This document shows positions 1-7,959 of a DNA stretch of 64,000 nt, piece by piece (the stretch's first letter is position 1; each line of letters starts with the position of its first letter). The stretch lies in the NCBI GenBank assembly GCA_039683515.1, contig JBDKRG010000016.1, positions 1-64,000 on the forward strand, written 5' to 3'. Below the pieces are notes generated by a model. The model was not told the origin of the DNA, did no database searches, and saw nothing but the letters and a program-made list of their open reading frames with translations. A program made the translations under genes and the position numbers. The DNA comes from JAJFUE01 sp039683515. Its GTDB lineage: Bacteria > Sumerlaeota > Sumerlaeia > MVZB01.

Positions 1-14
1 TGATGCCGTCGCTG

Positions 15-79
15 ACCTGGGGCTCCGCTTCGCTGCGCCCCAGGCTGGTAGGATTCCGCGCCTTTGGCGCTTTGACCGG
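15..79. repeat. Dispersed palindromic CCCCAGG element
   Basis: A self-complementary stretch reads ACCTGGGGCTCC...GCGCCCCAGGCT, followed by CGCCTTTGGCGC. The same element occurs twice in opposite orientation near 25.2-25.4 kb. It sits outside any convincing gene. Its function is unknown; a hairpin in RNA is possible. Confidence 0.6.
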
Positions 80-112
80 TCAGCCGATTGGGGTCTGGTT
101 ATGCCAGGTTAG

Positions 113-160
113 GATTACGACGCACGACGCACGAACGGAAAACTTTCGTCATGCGCTCTA
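113..160. repeat. GATTACG/GCACGA word repeat with GGAAAACTTT core
   Basis: The sequence has a GATTACGACGCACGACGCAC block followed by the core GGAAAACTTTCGTCA and GCGCTCT at 137-159. The final CTA is the reverse complement of the galT stop codon, so the element begins exactly at the 3' end of that gene. Related copies lie at 1343-1407, 28328-28366 and 52339-52403. Confidence 0.7.
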
Positions 161-1174
161 CCCGATGTTCTGCACGACGGCGGTGGCGGGCAGGAGGGCG
201 TGGCAGGCTTCCTCGGGCGAGAACGGGTTGATGTAGAACCCCGTCCCCCACTCGAAGCCGGCCTGGCGGGTCAGCTTGGGGATGATTTCCATGTGCCAGT
301 GGTAGTAGACGTTCTCGCCCTGGCGCAGCGGCGAGGTGTGGAGCATCCAGTTGAACGGCGGGTCCTCGAGCGTCACGCGCAGCCGCTCGAGCGTCTCGCG
401 CAGGATCGACGCGAACGCGGTGACCTCGTTCTTCTGGATGTCGTGGAAGCTGCTCGTGTGCTTGGTCGGCAGGATCCAGCACTCGAACGGGAACCGCGAC
501 GCGTAGGGCAGGATCGAGATGAACAGCGGGGACTCGGCGACGATGCGCTCGCGGTCCAGCTGCTCCTGGCGGATGATGTCGCAGTAGACGCAGCGTTCCT
601 TGTAGTCGTAATACTTCTGCGCGCCCTCGAGCTCCTCCTGGACGCGCTTGGGGACGATCGGCATGGCGATGAGCTGGCTGTGCGGGTGCTCGAGCGAGGC
701 GCCGGCCTCGCGCAGGTGGTTCTTGAAAATCATCACGTACTCGAGCCGCTGATCCTTGTGCATCTCGATGCAGCGGTCGCGGTAGGCCCAGATGATCTCC
801 TCGACCTGCTTGACGTCCATCTGGCCGATGTGCTGGTTGTGCTCGCGCGTCTCGATGAAGACCTCGTGCACGCCCATGCCGTTGATCATGTCGTACATGC
901 CGTTGCCGGAGCGCTTGACCGGTTCGTTGGAGACGAGGGCCGGGTATTTGTTGGGGACGACGCGCAGCCACCAGTCGGGGCGGTTCGGCGCCGAGCCGGC
1001 CGGGCGGTAGGCCATGACCTCGTCCGGCGTGTGGCGCTCGTTGCCGGGGCAGAACGGGCAGAACCCCTCCTGGCGCGGCGCCTTGTCGACGACGAACGCC
1101 GCGGGACGCTTGGCGCGCTCGCTGGCGATGATCACCCAGCGGCCGGTAACGGGGTCTTTGCGGAACTCGGGCAA
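158..1174 (-). CDS. galT: Galactose-1-phosphate uridylyltransferase
   Basis: GalT exchanges UMP between UDP-glucose and galactose-1-phosphate in the Leloir pathway, in the cytoplasm. The protein (338 aa, usual family length about 340) shows the N-terminal LPEFRKDPVTGRWV signature, a zinc-type CPFCPGNE motif, a second CxxC (CVYC), and the active-site EHPHSQ stretch that contains the uridylylated histidine (HPH). A later HWHMEI motif fits the second metal site. I chose the TTG at 1174 because the conserved N-terminus begins there; a longer frame reaches 1273 but adds unlike sequence. The stop codon TAG is fused to a dispersed repeat. No other Leloir gene is next to it. The family assignment is firm; a related nucleotidyltransferase specificity (for example ADP-glucose) cannot be excluded. 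Confidence 0.9.
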   Translation of the reverse strand: MPEFRKDPVTGRWVIIASERAKRPAAFVVDKAPRQEGFCPFCPGNERHTPDEVMAYRPAGSAPNRPDWWLRVVPNKYPALVSNEPVKRSGNGMYDMINGMGVHEVFIETREHNQHIGQMDVKQVEEIIWAYRDRCIEMHKDQRLEYVMIFKNHLREAGASLEHPHSQLIAMPIVPKRVQEELEGAQKYYDYKERCVYCDIIRQEQLDRERIVAESPLFISILPYASRFPFECWILPTKHTSSFHDIQKNEVTAFASILRETLERLRVTLEDPPFNWMLHTSPLRQGENVYYHWHMEIIPKLTRQAGFEWGTGFYINPFSPEEACHALLPATAVVQNIG

Positions 1175-1342
1175 GGTGGAGCGTCCTGAGTGCTGAGTCC
1201 TGGGTCCGGAGCCGGATGGCGGCAAAATCGGACACCTATATAGATTTAAGTCCCGCGAAAGATCGAGTGTCAACCTATTCGTGAAGGCCGAAGGGTCGTT
1301 CGGGGGTGCGATTGGTGGTTGGCGGCGCGTGTGGGTGGGGTT

Positions 1343-1407
1343 CGATTACGATTGCGATTACGAGCACGACGCACGAGCACGAACCGATAACTTTTATCAA
1401 GCGCTCT
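1343..1407. repeat. GATTACG/GAGCACGA word repeat with core
   Basis: This copy reads GATTACGATTGCGATTACGA, then GCACGACGCACGAGCACGAA, then the core CGATAACTTTTATCAA and GCGCTCT. It lies in the 479-base gap between galT and gspK. The rest of that gap holds the GC-rich hairpin at 1430 and the palindrome at 1603; I see no gene in it. Confidence 0.65.
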
Positions 1408-1429
1408 AAGAGCGCGAGCATCATGATAT

Positions 1430-1452
1430 CCCCGCCGGTCGGCCCGGCGGGG
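1430..1452. terminator. Perfect GC-rich hairpin downstream of the gsp operon
   Basis: CCCCGCCGG and CCGGCGGGG form a perfect 9-bp stem with a 5-base loop (TCGGC). It lies about 200 bases past the gspK stop on the minus strand. No T-run follows on either strand, so it may be a transcript-end stabiliser rather than a classical intrinsic terminator. Confidence 0.4.
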
Positions 1453-1602
1453 ACGGGGTAGGGAGGAGTACTGACCCGAGCGACCGTCAACGGCCTGGGG
1501 GAGCCTGGATCGCGCGGGGAAACGGTTGATACATCAATCGCTTCCATCACATCAGACTTGGCGATGGGGGAAACGGTTTGGTCTTTCGGGGGAAATAGGT
1601 TT

Positions 1603-1636
1603 GGGTCCTATAGGTCCTATAGGACCCATAGGTCCC
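1603..1636. repeat. GGTCCTATA/TATAGGACC palindromic word repeat
   Basis: The words GGTCCTATA, GGTCCTAT, AGGACCCATA and GGTCCC follow one another and are largely self-complementary. It sits 18 bases past the gspK stop. It resembles in style, though not in exact sequence, the GGGTCTTATG word palindrome at 48833-48928. Confidence 0.55.
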
Positions 1637-1653
1637 ATGAAGGGTTGACCGTT

Positions 1654-4248
1654 TTACTTGCTGCTTGTCGACCGCCGGCCCATCGACCGGGCGAGCGAGC
1701 TCGGCTGGAAGATGATCCGGTTCTTCGCCGAGGAGAGGGTCATCGCCGAGCGCTGGTCGGGATCGCCGGCGGCGTCGGCCGCGGAGCCGACGAACCGGAA
1801 CGAGACCGTCTCGACCATGCCGCGGTCGCCGGCCAGGATGCGCTCGGCGCGCGTGATGTTCTGGCGGCGCGAGGGATCCTTCGTGCTCGAGGCCACGCGC
1901 GTCGTCGCCACCGATTTCAGCGTCATCGTGTGGGTGCCGAGGAGCGGGGCGAACGCATAGGCCTGGTTGAGCCGGTCGTAGAGGCTCGTGCTCCCCCAGA
2001 TCCGGGAATCGGCCATGAAGTCGGAGAGATTGGCCCAGCAGCCCGTGGTCTCCAGGCTGAACTCGCGCCAGTAGGTCTTGTCGCGCGTCGTCAGCGTCTG
2101 GGTGGCGCGGTCGACGGTCCCGGTGGTGTCGCGGGTGTCGCGGATCGCCACCAGGAGGGCCGGGGTCATGCCCGGCAGCGCGGCGAGCACGCCGATCGGG
2201 GCGGTGTTCAGGTTCACGCGGCCGTTCAGGACCGCGACGCTTTCGGTCGGCAGATCGCTGATCGTTTCGTTGGTCTGCTTTTCGGACAGGACGTAGCTGG
2301 CGGCGGCCGCCTTTTTGGCCTTGAGCGGAACGTCCGCGCCGGGCAGGAAGCAGTCGACCAGCCGGATGTCGAGCTGCTGGGAGTCGCCGGAGCTGAGCTG
2401 CGGCAGCTGGAACGGGAATTCCTGCCGGCTCATCTTGGCCGACTTCTCGTTGACCGAGACGTGGGCCGTGCCGACGAGCATCGCGTCGAGCGGGTTGCGG
2501 ATGAGCTGGTTGGCGGTCTGCTCGAACGTCTGCAGGGCCAGCTTGCCTTCCTTGGAAAGCATGCCGTTGTCCTTGGCGCCGTAGTTGGCGTGCAGCGGCG
2601 TCGGCGAGGCGGTGGTCGTGTAGTTCAGGCGCGGGTCGTTGCGCTGGAACGACAGGGTCATGCCGGTGCGCATCTGCGGGTCGTAATCGAACTCGTCGAT
2701 CAGGTTGCCCTTGTTGTCCTTGAGCTCGAGGTGGCCGCTGCCGCCGAGCAGGTCCAGGTTGACGTCCTCGACGATGATCTGGTCGGGGCCGCTGGAGACG
2801 ACGCCGAAGTTGGCGAAGAAGCTGTCCGGGATCTTGCCGCGGTTGCCGTCGCTCTGGTCGTTGTAGTCGTCGGTGATCACGTAGAAGCCGCCCGCCGGGA
2901 GCTTGCCGCTGAGCTGGATCTCGGGGCCGGCGCCGACCAGCACCCAGCCGTCGACGCTGAGCGGGCTCTGGTAGGGGTTCGCGATTTCGACGAACTGGCC
3001 GTGGCGCGAGGTCTTCTGGGTGAGCTGGGTGCCGAGGTTGCTGGTGCAGACCTCGCTGATGCACGGCGTCAGCTCCTGGCCGCGGTAGGTCTGGTCCTCG
3101 AGCTCGAGCTTGCAGGGGACGCTGTCGCGGTCGCGGCGGTCGACGAGGTTGGCGACGAACTGGCCGATGACGTCGTTGCCGGCCGCCGGGAACCGTTTCT
3201 TGAGCGTCCCGTAGATCAGCTCCGGGGGGGCGGTGTTGGGGTCGAGCTGCGGCCAGCCGGCCGGGTTCGCGGAGCCGGTCTGATCGGGCAGCTCGAACGC
3301 GGCGTAGCTGACCGACAGGGTCGTCAGGTACGGCTCGAGGGCCGCGTAAAGCTGCTGGGTCATGCCGTCGATCCCCATGAGCTCGGTGAGCGAGGCGTAG
3401 GGGGTGTCGTCGCCGTTGGGCTTGACGCGCGGGTCGCTCAGGCATTCGGCCGGCTCGTCGATCCCCTCGCCGGTCTCATCGGTCACGCCGTCGTGGTCGT
3501 TGTCGATCCCGTCGCGCTCGAGGCACTCTTCCTTGTTGTCGATTTTGCCGTCGCGGTCGTTGTCGAGCCGGTCGGCGAGGATGCCGGCGGCCGGGACGCC
3601 GAGCGGCTGGATGGTGGTCGCGGCGTTGTAGTTGTCGTCGACGCCGCCGGCGCCGGGCAGGCCGTCCTTGCCGTAGCGGTGGATCGCGATGGCGTGGGCC
3701 AGGGTCTGCGGGTCGGGGCCGCTGATGTTGGCGCGCTCCATGACCGCGCTGATGAGGCGCGCGAGCTCGGTCTCGCCGATGAACCCGGTCGGGACCTGGG
3801 TCGTGGTCGCCGCCTTCACGGCGGTCGCGGCGGCCTGGTTCGTCACGACCGGGACGACGGCGTTGATGTTGAGGCGCGCCGACATGTCGGAGATGGCGAT
3901 GTCGGCGAGCGTCCGGCTGCGCGAGTTCTTGTAGAGGCTCGAGGCGGGCCGAAGCTGGATGGGGACGGCGCTGAGCTGGCGCGAGCCGTCGGCGCTGGCC
4001 ACGACCTCCTCGGCGGCGGACATGAGGGTGACGGCGCCGCTGCTGCCGTCGGTCGGCTGGAAGAGCGGCAGCTCGGAGACGGCGGCCATGCGCGACTGGA
4101 CGGAGTTGCCCCAGTTGCGCGAGGCCATGTATTCGACTCGGGTGCCGTAACTGAGGGTCACGATCATCAGGGCAAGGACGCCGAGAAGCGCGATCACGAT
4201 GATCAAAACGGCGCCGCGGCGAGGGTTGGCGATCAGGTGGCGTTTCAT
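1654..4248 (-). CDS. gspK: Type II secretion minor pseudopilin GspK-like, with lamin-tail insert
   Basis: GspK caps the tip of the type II secretion pseudopilus in the inner membrane and periplasm. At 864 aa this one is far longer than the usual ~300-350. Residues 1-35 hold a short positive leader (ANPRRGAV) and a hydrophobic pseudopilin helix ending in SYGTRVEYMASRNW. Acidic calcium-type repeats (DNDRDGKIDN, DNDHDGVTDE) lie near residues 230-260. A lamin-tail-like beta domain occupies roughly residues 405-525 (QFVEIANP, GWVLVG, AGGFYVITDD). Near residue 660 the NLNTAPIGVLAALPGM motif is the helix-hairpin-helix-like segment typical of GspK. The start overlaps the gspJ stop by one base (TAATG), so the genes are probably translationally coupled. 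The size and insert could mean a surface-exposed or calcium-stabilised tip. Confidence 0.8.
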   Translation of the reverse strand: MKRHLIANPRRGAVLIIVIALLGVLALMIVTLSYGTRVEYMASRNWGNSVQSRMAAVSELPLFQPTDGSSGAVTLMSAAEEVVASADGSRQLSAVPIQLRPASSLYKNSRSRTLADIAISDMSARLNINAVVPVVTNQAAATAVKAATTTQVPTGFIGETELARLISAVMERANISGPDPQTLAHAIAIHRYGKDGLPGAGGVDDNYNAATTIQPLGVPAAGILADRLDNDRDGKIDNKEECLERDGIDNDHDGVTDETGEGIDEPAECLSDPRVKPNGDDTPYASLTELMGIDGMTQQLYAALEPYLTTLSVSYAAFELPDQTGSANPAGWPQLDPNTAPPELIYGTLKKRFPAAGNDVIGQFVANLVDRRDRDSVPCKLELEDQTYRGQELTPCISEVCTSNLGTQLTQKTSRHGQFVEIANPYQSPLSVDGWVLVGAGPEIQLSGKLPAGGFYVITDDYNDQSDGNRGKIPDSFFANFGVVSSGPDQIIVEDVNLDLLGGSGHLELKDNKGNLIDEFDYDPQMRTGMTLSFQRNDPRLNYTTTASPTPLHANYGAKDNGMLSKEGKLALQTFEQTANQLIRNPLDAMLVGTAHVSVNEKSAKMSRQEFPFQLPQLSSGDSQQLDIRLVDCFLPGADVPLKAKKAAAASYVLSEKQTNETISDLPTESVAVLNGRVNLNTAPIGVLAALPGMTPALLVAIRDTRDTTGTVDRATQTLTTRDKTYWREFSLETTGCWANLSDFMADSRIWGSTSLYDRLNQAYAFAPLLGTHTMTLKSVATTRVASSTKDPSRRQNITRAERILAGDRGMVETVSFRFVGSAADAAGDPDQRSAMTLSSAKNRIIFQPSSLARSMGRRSTSSK

Positions 4249-5201
4249 TATAGGCTCGGCCTCGGGTAACGCGCGTCTCCAATGGTCTGTTCGATGTTGA
4301 TGGCGCTCTCCAGGGTGACCGTGTCGACCTTCCGGCCGGCGGCGGCCGCGCCGCTCGGGTCGGCCGCCAGGGTCAGCCGGACGTAGACGCTCGCCGGCAG
4401 CCCCAGCGGCGGCTGGAGGGTGGCGTTGGTCGAGGACGTCGGGTGCGCCGGGTCGCCCGCGCTCGAGTCCCAGCTGTCGACCCAGTACTGCTCGTACGGC
4501 GCCTCGTTCGGATTCCAGTATAGAACATCGAAGCCCAGGACCCCAAACGCCAGCGGGGCGACCGTGACGAGCGGCTCGCCGCTGGAGCGCTCGATGATGG
4601 TCTGGCGCGCCAGGACGTTGGGCTGGCCGTCATAGGTGACGATGGCGTAGGTGATCGTCTTGCTGACCAGCTCCGGCGTCGGCGAGGACGGGTAGACGCG
4701 GAACGTCATGAACGAGTGGCCGAACTTGATGTCCTCGTCGACGCCCTTGTCGCCCAGGTCGGTCCGGCCGTAGTACAGGGGGCGCTCGCGGACCTGGCCG
4801 ACGAGGGCGTGGCGGTCGTTGGTCGTGACGGAGCCCGACGTCATGTCGTCGTCGAGGCCGTTGACGGTCTCCTCGTCGACCTGGCCGTCGTTGTCGTTGT
4901 CCGTGAGGTCGCCGTAGGCGAGCACGTCGCGGCGGGCGATGAGCAGGATGTCGTCGATGCCGGGGTTGTAGTTGCGGTTCAGGGACTTGATCTCGCTGCT
5001 GAGCGTGGTCATCGCCGCGCGGCCGTTGCGCATCGACTCGAGCCGCTTTTCGGCGGCCTCCTGGGTCTTCAGGATCTGGAAGAACGTCATGAAGATGCCC
5101 GACAGGAACGCCAGCGCGATCGTCATGGCGATCAGGAGCTCGACGAGCGAAAAGCCGCGCCGGAGCCGATCAGTGGTTGGTCTGGTCAAAGCGCAGCTCA
5201 T
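4248..5201 (-). CDS. gspJ: Type II secretion pseudopilin GspJ-like
   Basis: Minor pseudopilin of the type II secretion or type IV pilus-like system. Its N-terminus has the prepilin peptidase site RRG|FSLVELLIAM at about residues 14-25 (position 5 glutamate present), followed by a hydrophobic helix. At 317 aa it is longer than classical GspJ (~200). It carries an acidic repeat DNDNDGQVDEE and a further GLDDD, like the calcium-type repeats in the next gene, GspK. It overlaps the end of gspI by 32 bases and abuts gspK, so the four genes form one transcript. GspJ is assigned from gene order (H-I-J-K) and the long C-terminal beta-rich part; the general prepilin call is firm, the letter less so. 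Confidence 0.75.
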   Translation of the reverse strand: MSCALTRPTTDRLRRGFSLVELLIAMTIALAFLSGIFMTFFQILKTQEAAEKRLESMRNGRAAMTTLSSEIKSLNRNYNPGIDDILLIARRDVLAYGDLTDNDNDGQVDEETVNGLDDDMTSGSVTTNDRHALVGQVRERPLYYGRTDLGDKGVDEDIKFGHSFMTFRVYPSSPTPELVSKTITYAIVTYDGQPNVLARQTIIERSSGEPLVTVAPLAFGVLGFDVLYWNPNEAPYEQYWVDSWDSSAGDPAHPTSSTNATLQPPLGLPASVYVRLTLAADPSGAAAAGRKVDTVTLESAINIEQTIGDARYPRPSL

Positions 5202-5622
5202 AAATGACGTCCTGGCTACTGCGGTAATCGGCGGAATACCGGATAATCACGCGCGGCACGCCGGGCGCGGCGCGCGGGTCGGTGGCGTCGGCCGTGTAGA
5301 TGATCGACGTGCTGCTGAACTGGTAGCTCAGCCGCGGGTCGTGCGGGAAGGCCACCGGCGCGGTCGGCTCGGTCAGGTTCTTGATCGAGTCGATCAGCTG
5401 GTTGTCGCGGTCGTTGTCGCGGCGGATCTCCTCGGCCTTCATCTGGGCGAGCGCGGCGGCCTGCGACAGGATCTGGGCGTCGTTGCCGGCCTCGAGCGTG
5501 CGCGGGAAGACCGCGGCGATCGTCAGGATGCCGGCCGTCATGATCGCAAGGGCCACCAGCACCTCGAGGAGCGAAAAGCCGCGCGCCGGGCCGGAGACAG
5601 GGTGTTGGATTTTCGTGCTCAT
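5170..5622 (-). CDS. gspI: Type II secretion pseudopilin GspI / PilV-like
   Basis: Small pseudopilin (150 aa) with cleavage site ARG|FSLLEVLVALAIM near residue 13, position 5 glutamate, then a membrane helix. The internal ATG at 5622 is preferred over the longer open frame because the leader is then of normal length and the start overlaps the upstream stop as TGATG. The second half contains polar, beta-rich sequence ending YELRFDQTNH. GspI nucleates the tip complex with GspJ and GspK in characterised systems. It could equally be annotated as a PilV-type type IV pilus modification protein; operon order favours GspI. Confidence 0.75.
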   Translation of the reverse strand: MSTKIQHPVSGPARGFSLLEVLVALAIMTAGILTIAAVFPRTLEAGNDAQILSQAAALAQMKAEEIRRDNDRDNQLIDSIKNLTEPTAPVAFPHDPRLSYQFSSTSIIYTADATDPRAAPGVPRVIIRYSADYRSSQDVIYELRFDQTNH

Positions 5623-6218
5623 CAAAGCGTCCCCACCGACGGCTCGAGCCGCTGTTTCTCGAAAACCCGGCACTGGCCGGTCGGCCCGTAAACCCGGACC
5701 GTGTAGAAATTGGACGCGTCGCCGCGATCGTCGGTCTCGTTGCACATCATGATCGTCACGTCGTCGCTGCTGCCGTCGGCGAAGAAGCGCACCACGCGCG
5801 CCGGGTCCGTGTTGACCGTCGTGCCGTACAAGAACGTGTCGATGACGACCCCCTGCTCGAGCAGCTCGGGCCGGACGACCTTGGCGGCGATCGTCTGCAG
5901 GCCGACCGTCGTCTCGTCGATCCAGTAATTGCGATGGGCCATGTCGATGCGGACGGTATAGGTGCTGTTGTTGGCGATGGCCATGGAGCGGGCGGTCGAG
6001 AACGCATGGGTCAGCCGGCGGGCGCTCTGCTCGGTCCGGTCATGGATGCCGATGAACCGGACCCCGGCCATCCCCGTGATCGACAGGATCAGAATGATGA
6101 GGATGGCGGCCGTCAACTCGAGCGCGCTGAAGCCGCGGCGGCCACGGCACGCCGCGTGGCGCGAAGGTTGAACTGACCTGAGTTGCTGCACGTTTATCCG
6201 ATTCCCCGCAAGGAGCAA
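5622..6218 (-). CDS. gspH: Pseudopilin GspH/FimT-like, first gene of the operon
   Basis: The protein (up to 198 aa) has a prepilin site RRG|FSALELTAAILIILI with position 5 glutamate and a hydrophobic helix, followed by a GspH/FimT-like beta domain (TYTVRIDMAHRNYWIDE). Two starts are possible: TTG at 6218 or GTG at 6191; neither has a strong ribosome site, and the GTG gives a more usual leader. It is the first gene of gspH-I-J-K; a TTCAAA/TATGAT promoter lies just upstream. The core secretion ATPase, secretin and major pseudopilin are not in the window, so the rest of the machine must be elsewhere. Confidence 0.75.
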   Translation of the reverse strand: MLLAGNRINVQQLRSVQPSRHAACRGRRGFSALELTAAILIILILSITGMAGVRFIGIHDRTEQSARRLTHAFSTARSMAIANNSTYTVRIDMAHRNYWIDETTVGLQTIAAKVVRPELLEQGVVIDTFLYGTTVNTDPARVVRFFADGSSDDVTIMMCNETDDRGDASNFYTVRVYGPTGQCRVFEKQRLEPSVGTL

Positions 6219-6244
6219 TCTGCCGCCCTGGCGACAATAGGATC

Positions 6245-6273
6245 ATCATAGCTTTTAACTCTAGCCATTTGAA
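6245..6273 (-). promoter_or_regulatory. Candidate promoter for the pseudopilin operon
   Basis: Read on the minus strand, TTCAAA (6273-6268) and TATGAT (6250-6245) are separated by 17 bases. The predicted start would be near 6238, about 20-45 bases before either possible gspH start. Sequence match only. Confidence 0.45.
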
Positions 6274-6325
6274 GGCCAAAGCTCACCTGAGGTGAGGATA
6301 TATCCCGCAGTGGGAAGTGTCAATT

Positions 6326-6456
6326 GATTGCGGATTTCGGATTGCGGATTGCGGAATGGAAAAACCAATGCGATTTTTGAATTTCGGATCGCGGAGTCTG
6401 AAAATGGTGGGACGGGATCGCGCTGTTAAAATCCGCAATCCGAAATCCGAAATCAG
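6326..6456. repeat. ATTGCGG/AATCCG inverted word repeat
   Basis: The left arm (6326-6359) repeats GATTGCGGATTTCGG-type heptads; the right arm (6428-6456) repeats ATCCGCAATCCGAAATCC, the reverse complement. The right arm runs into the stop codon of the small CPEC gene. The same words recur in the aceF linker (28716-28747) and between two tRNA genes in the rRNA operon (45254-45316). Confidence 0.75.
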
Positions 6457-6761
6457 TCCAGGTCCATCTCCTGGCCCGGTTTCTTCGTGATCGGGCCTTC
6501 CTTCTGGGCCTGCTCGAGCCCCTCCTTGAAGAGCTGGTTGAGCCGGTCCATCTTGGACTTCTCGCGCTCGCGGGCGGCCTCGACCTTCTTCTCGATCTCG
6601 CTCTTGGAGCCCTTGACCTTGCGCCAGGCGTCCTCGAACCGGTCGCCGGTCGACTCCTCCAGGATCGGTTTGCGGACCTCCATGATCTTGCCGTCCTTGC
6701 GGCGCACGATCAGGATCGTCTTGCACTCCGGGCAGGCGACTTCGATGAAATCCTCGTTCAT
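6453..6761 (-). CDS. Small conserved-looking protein with one CPEC motif and a helical tail
   Basis: A 102-aa protein of unknown function. It opens MNEDFIEVACPECKTILIVR, which looks like half of a zinc ribbon (one CxxC only; no second pair is present). Residues about 40-90 are strongly charged and probably helical (KKVEAAREREKSKMDRLNQ). The ATG at 6761 is chosen because GAGG lies 8 bases upstream and the CPEC segment then sits at the N-terminus; the frame stays open for another 72 codons without similar features. The stop codon is fused to an ATTGCGG-type repeat. It may be a metal-binding or nucleic-acid-binding adaptor; dimerisation could complete a four-cysteine site. I do not recognise the family. 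Confidence 0.6.
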   Translation of the reverse strand: MNEDFIEVACPECKTILIVRRKDGKIMEVRKPILEESTGDRFEDAWRKVKGSKSEIEKKVEAAREREKSKMDRLNQLFKEGLEQAQKEGPITKKPGQEMDLD

Positions 6762-7022
6762 GGGACGACCTCGCGGGCGAAAATCGGGGCGGTGGCCGCG
6801 CAATCGCCGCCGGCCCCTCATCATGATATTAAGCATCCGGTGGCGGGCGTGGGTCCAGCGCGAAGTGAGCCCCCCGGGCCCCCGTCGGGTTTTGGGCCGA
6901 TTCGGCCCGAAATCCCCCGCCTTGAGCCCGCCCGCGTTGGACTGTGTTCGCCCGTGTCGGTCCGCGCGACCTACCACTTGACTCGTGGCCGAAGCCTGTT
7001 ATGATGATTTTCCGGCCCGAGT

Positions 7023-7099
7023 GGGTAGTTAGCTCAGCCGGTTAGAGCGCAGGCCTCACATGCCTGAGGTCACAGGTTCGATTCCTGTACTACCCACCA
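7023..7099 (+). tRNA. tRNA-Val (anticodon CAC)
   Basis: Acceptor arms GGGTAGT and ACTACCC pair fully; the anticodon stem CAGGC/GCCTG encloses the loop CTCACAT with anticodon CAC (valine, GUG). The T arm is CACAGGTTCGATTCCTGT-like and CCA is encoded. Confidence 0.95.
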
Positions 7100-7110
7100 T
7101 CCGTTTTCAA

Positions 7111-7138
7111 GCCGCCGCGGTCTCGCGGCGGTTTTTTA
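7111..7138. terminator. Intrinsic terminator after tRNA-Val
   Basis: CCGCCGCG and CGCGGCGG form a stem around GTCT, followed by six T residues. The TAA stop of the opposite-strand gene lies inside the T-run. Confidence 0.8.
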
Positions 7139-7780
7139 TTGGCGGAACAGGCCGATTGCCGCGATGACGAGTTCGATCAGGAAGATGATCGAGCCGAGGG
7201 TGCCGGCGGTGTAGATGACCGCTTTGGCTTTGATCGGGATCCTGACGAGGCATTCCAGCAGGCTGCAGAGGATTTCGAACCCGTTCAGCGACGGCCACGG
7301 CATCAGGTTGATCGCCGCGACTTTGGCGGCCATGACGCCGAGGCAGACGATGAAGCCGCTATCCGCGAAAAAGCGCCACGACTGGAGGAGCAGGCCGGGC
7401 CCCTTGGCGAGCGGATGCATGACGAACTGCAATACTTGATCGAATCCGTTGGCGAGGCTCTCCAGGCACGCGGCCGGGCCGATCAGCAGGATCGAAAAAA
7501 CGATCAGCGTCGCGCACCCCGCCGACACCACGATCGAGCGCTTGAACGGGTGCATTGACACGAAGTCGGACTTGATATACCCGCTGATCGGGAAAAATCC
7601 GAGTCGCCACCGGACGCCGTTGGCCCTGAATTTGACAACCGGCCCCTTGATCAGGGGCGCGGTGAACAGTTCGATCTCTTCGACGGCCGACCGCGCCAGC
7701 CTGGATGCCGCGGCGAGGCTCAGCACATGGATCGCGGTGCACAACGCCGCGGCGAGATAAAACAGGATGAAGGTGGACAA
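7136..7780 (-). CDS. Inactive M50 (site-2 protease) homologue
   Basis: A polytopic membrane protein (214 aa) that follows the RseP/S2P pattern but lacks its catalytic residues. In active M50 proteases the first membrane helix has HExxH; here the matching stretch is HVLSLAAASRLA, with E to V and the second H to L. After it the family pattern continues: VEEIELFTAPLIKGPVVKF, then GVRWRLGFFPISGYIKSD, matching the usual GxGP..LGxxPLGGYVK region. The third zinc ligand region NLLPxPxLDG is here NLMPWPSLNG, with D to N. I chose the TTG at 7780, which has GGGAGA 6 bases upstream; the longer frame adds basic, unlike sequence. No PDZ domain is seen. It may bind membrane substrates without cutting them, like other pseudoproteases. 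Confidence 0.7.
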   Translation of the reverse strand: MSTFILFYLAAALCTAIHVLSLAAASRLARSAVEEIELFTAPLIKGPVVKFRANGVRWRLGFFPISGYIKSDFVSMHPFKRSIVVSAGCATLIVFSILLIGPAACLESLANGFDQVLQFVMHPLAKGPGLLLQSWRFFADSGFIVCLGVMAAKVAAINLMPWPSLNGFEILCSLLECLVRIPIKAKAVIYTAGTLGSIIFLIELVIAAIGLFRQ

Positions 7781-7959
7781 TATGGCTCTCCCAGTGCCCC
7801 GGAACCTAGCTTGCCGGCATTGATTTGTCAAGCGGCCGGGGCCGGGCGCGCCTTCCGGACAAATCCCTTGCCGCGTTGGGGGGATGGACTTTAGTATCAA
7901 GCGAGGCCCGACGCCCGCCGGGGCGTCCCCTCCGCATTGTTCCTTGTCTGGTGTTGGTG

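Noticed and set aside
1558..4269. 903-codon plus-strand frame
   Set aside because: Antisense to gspK; no recognisable motif.
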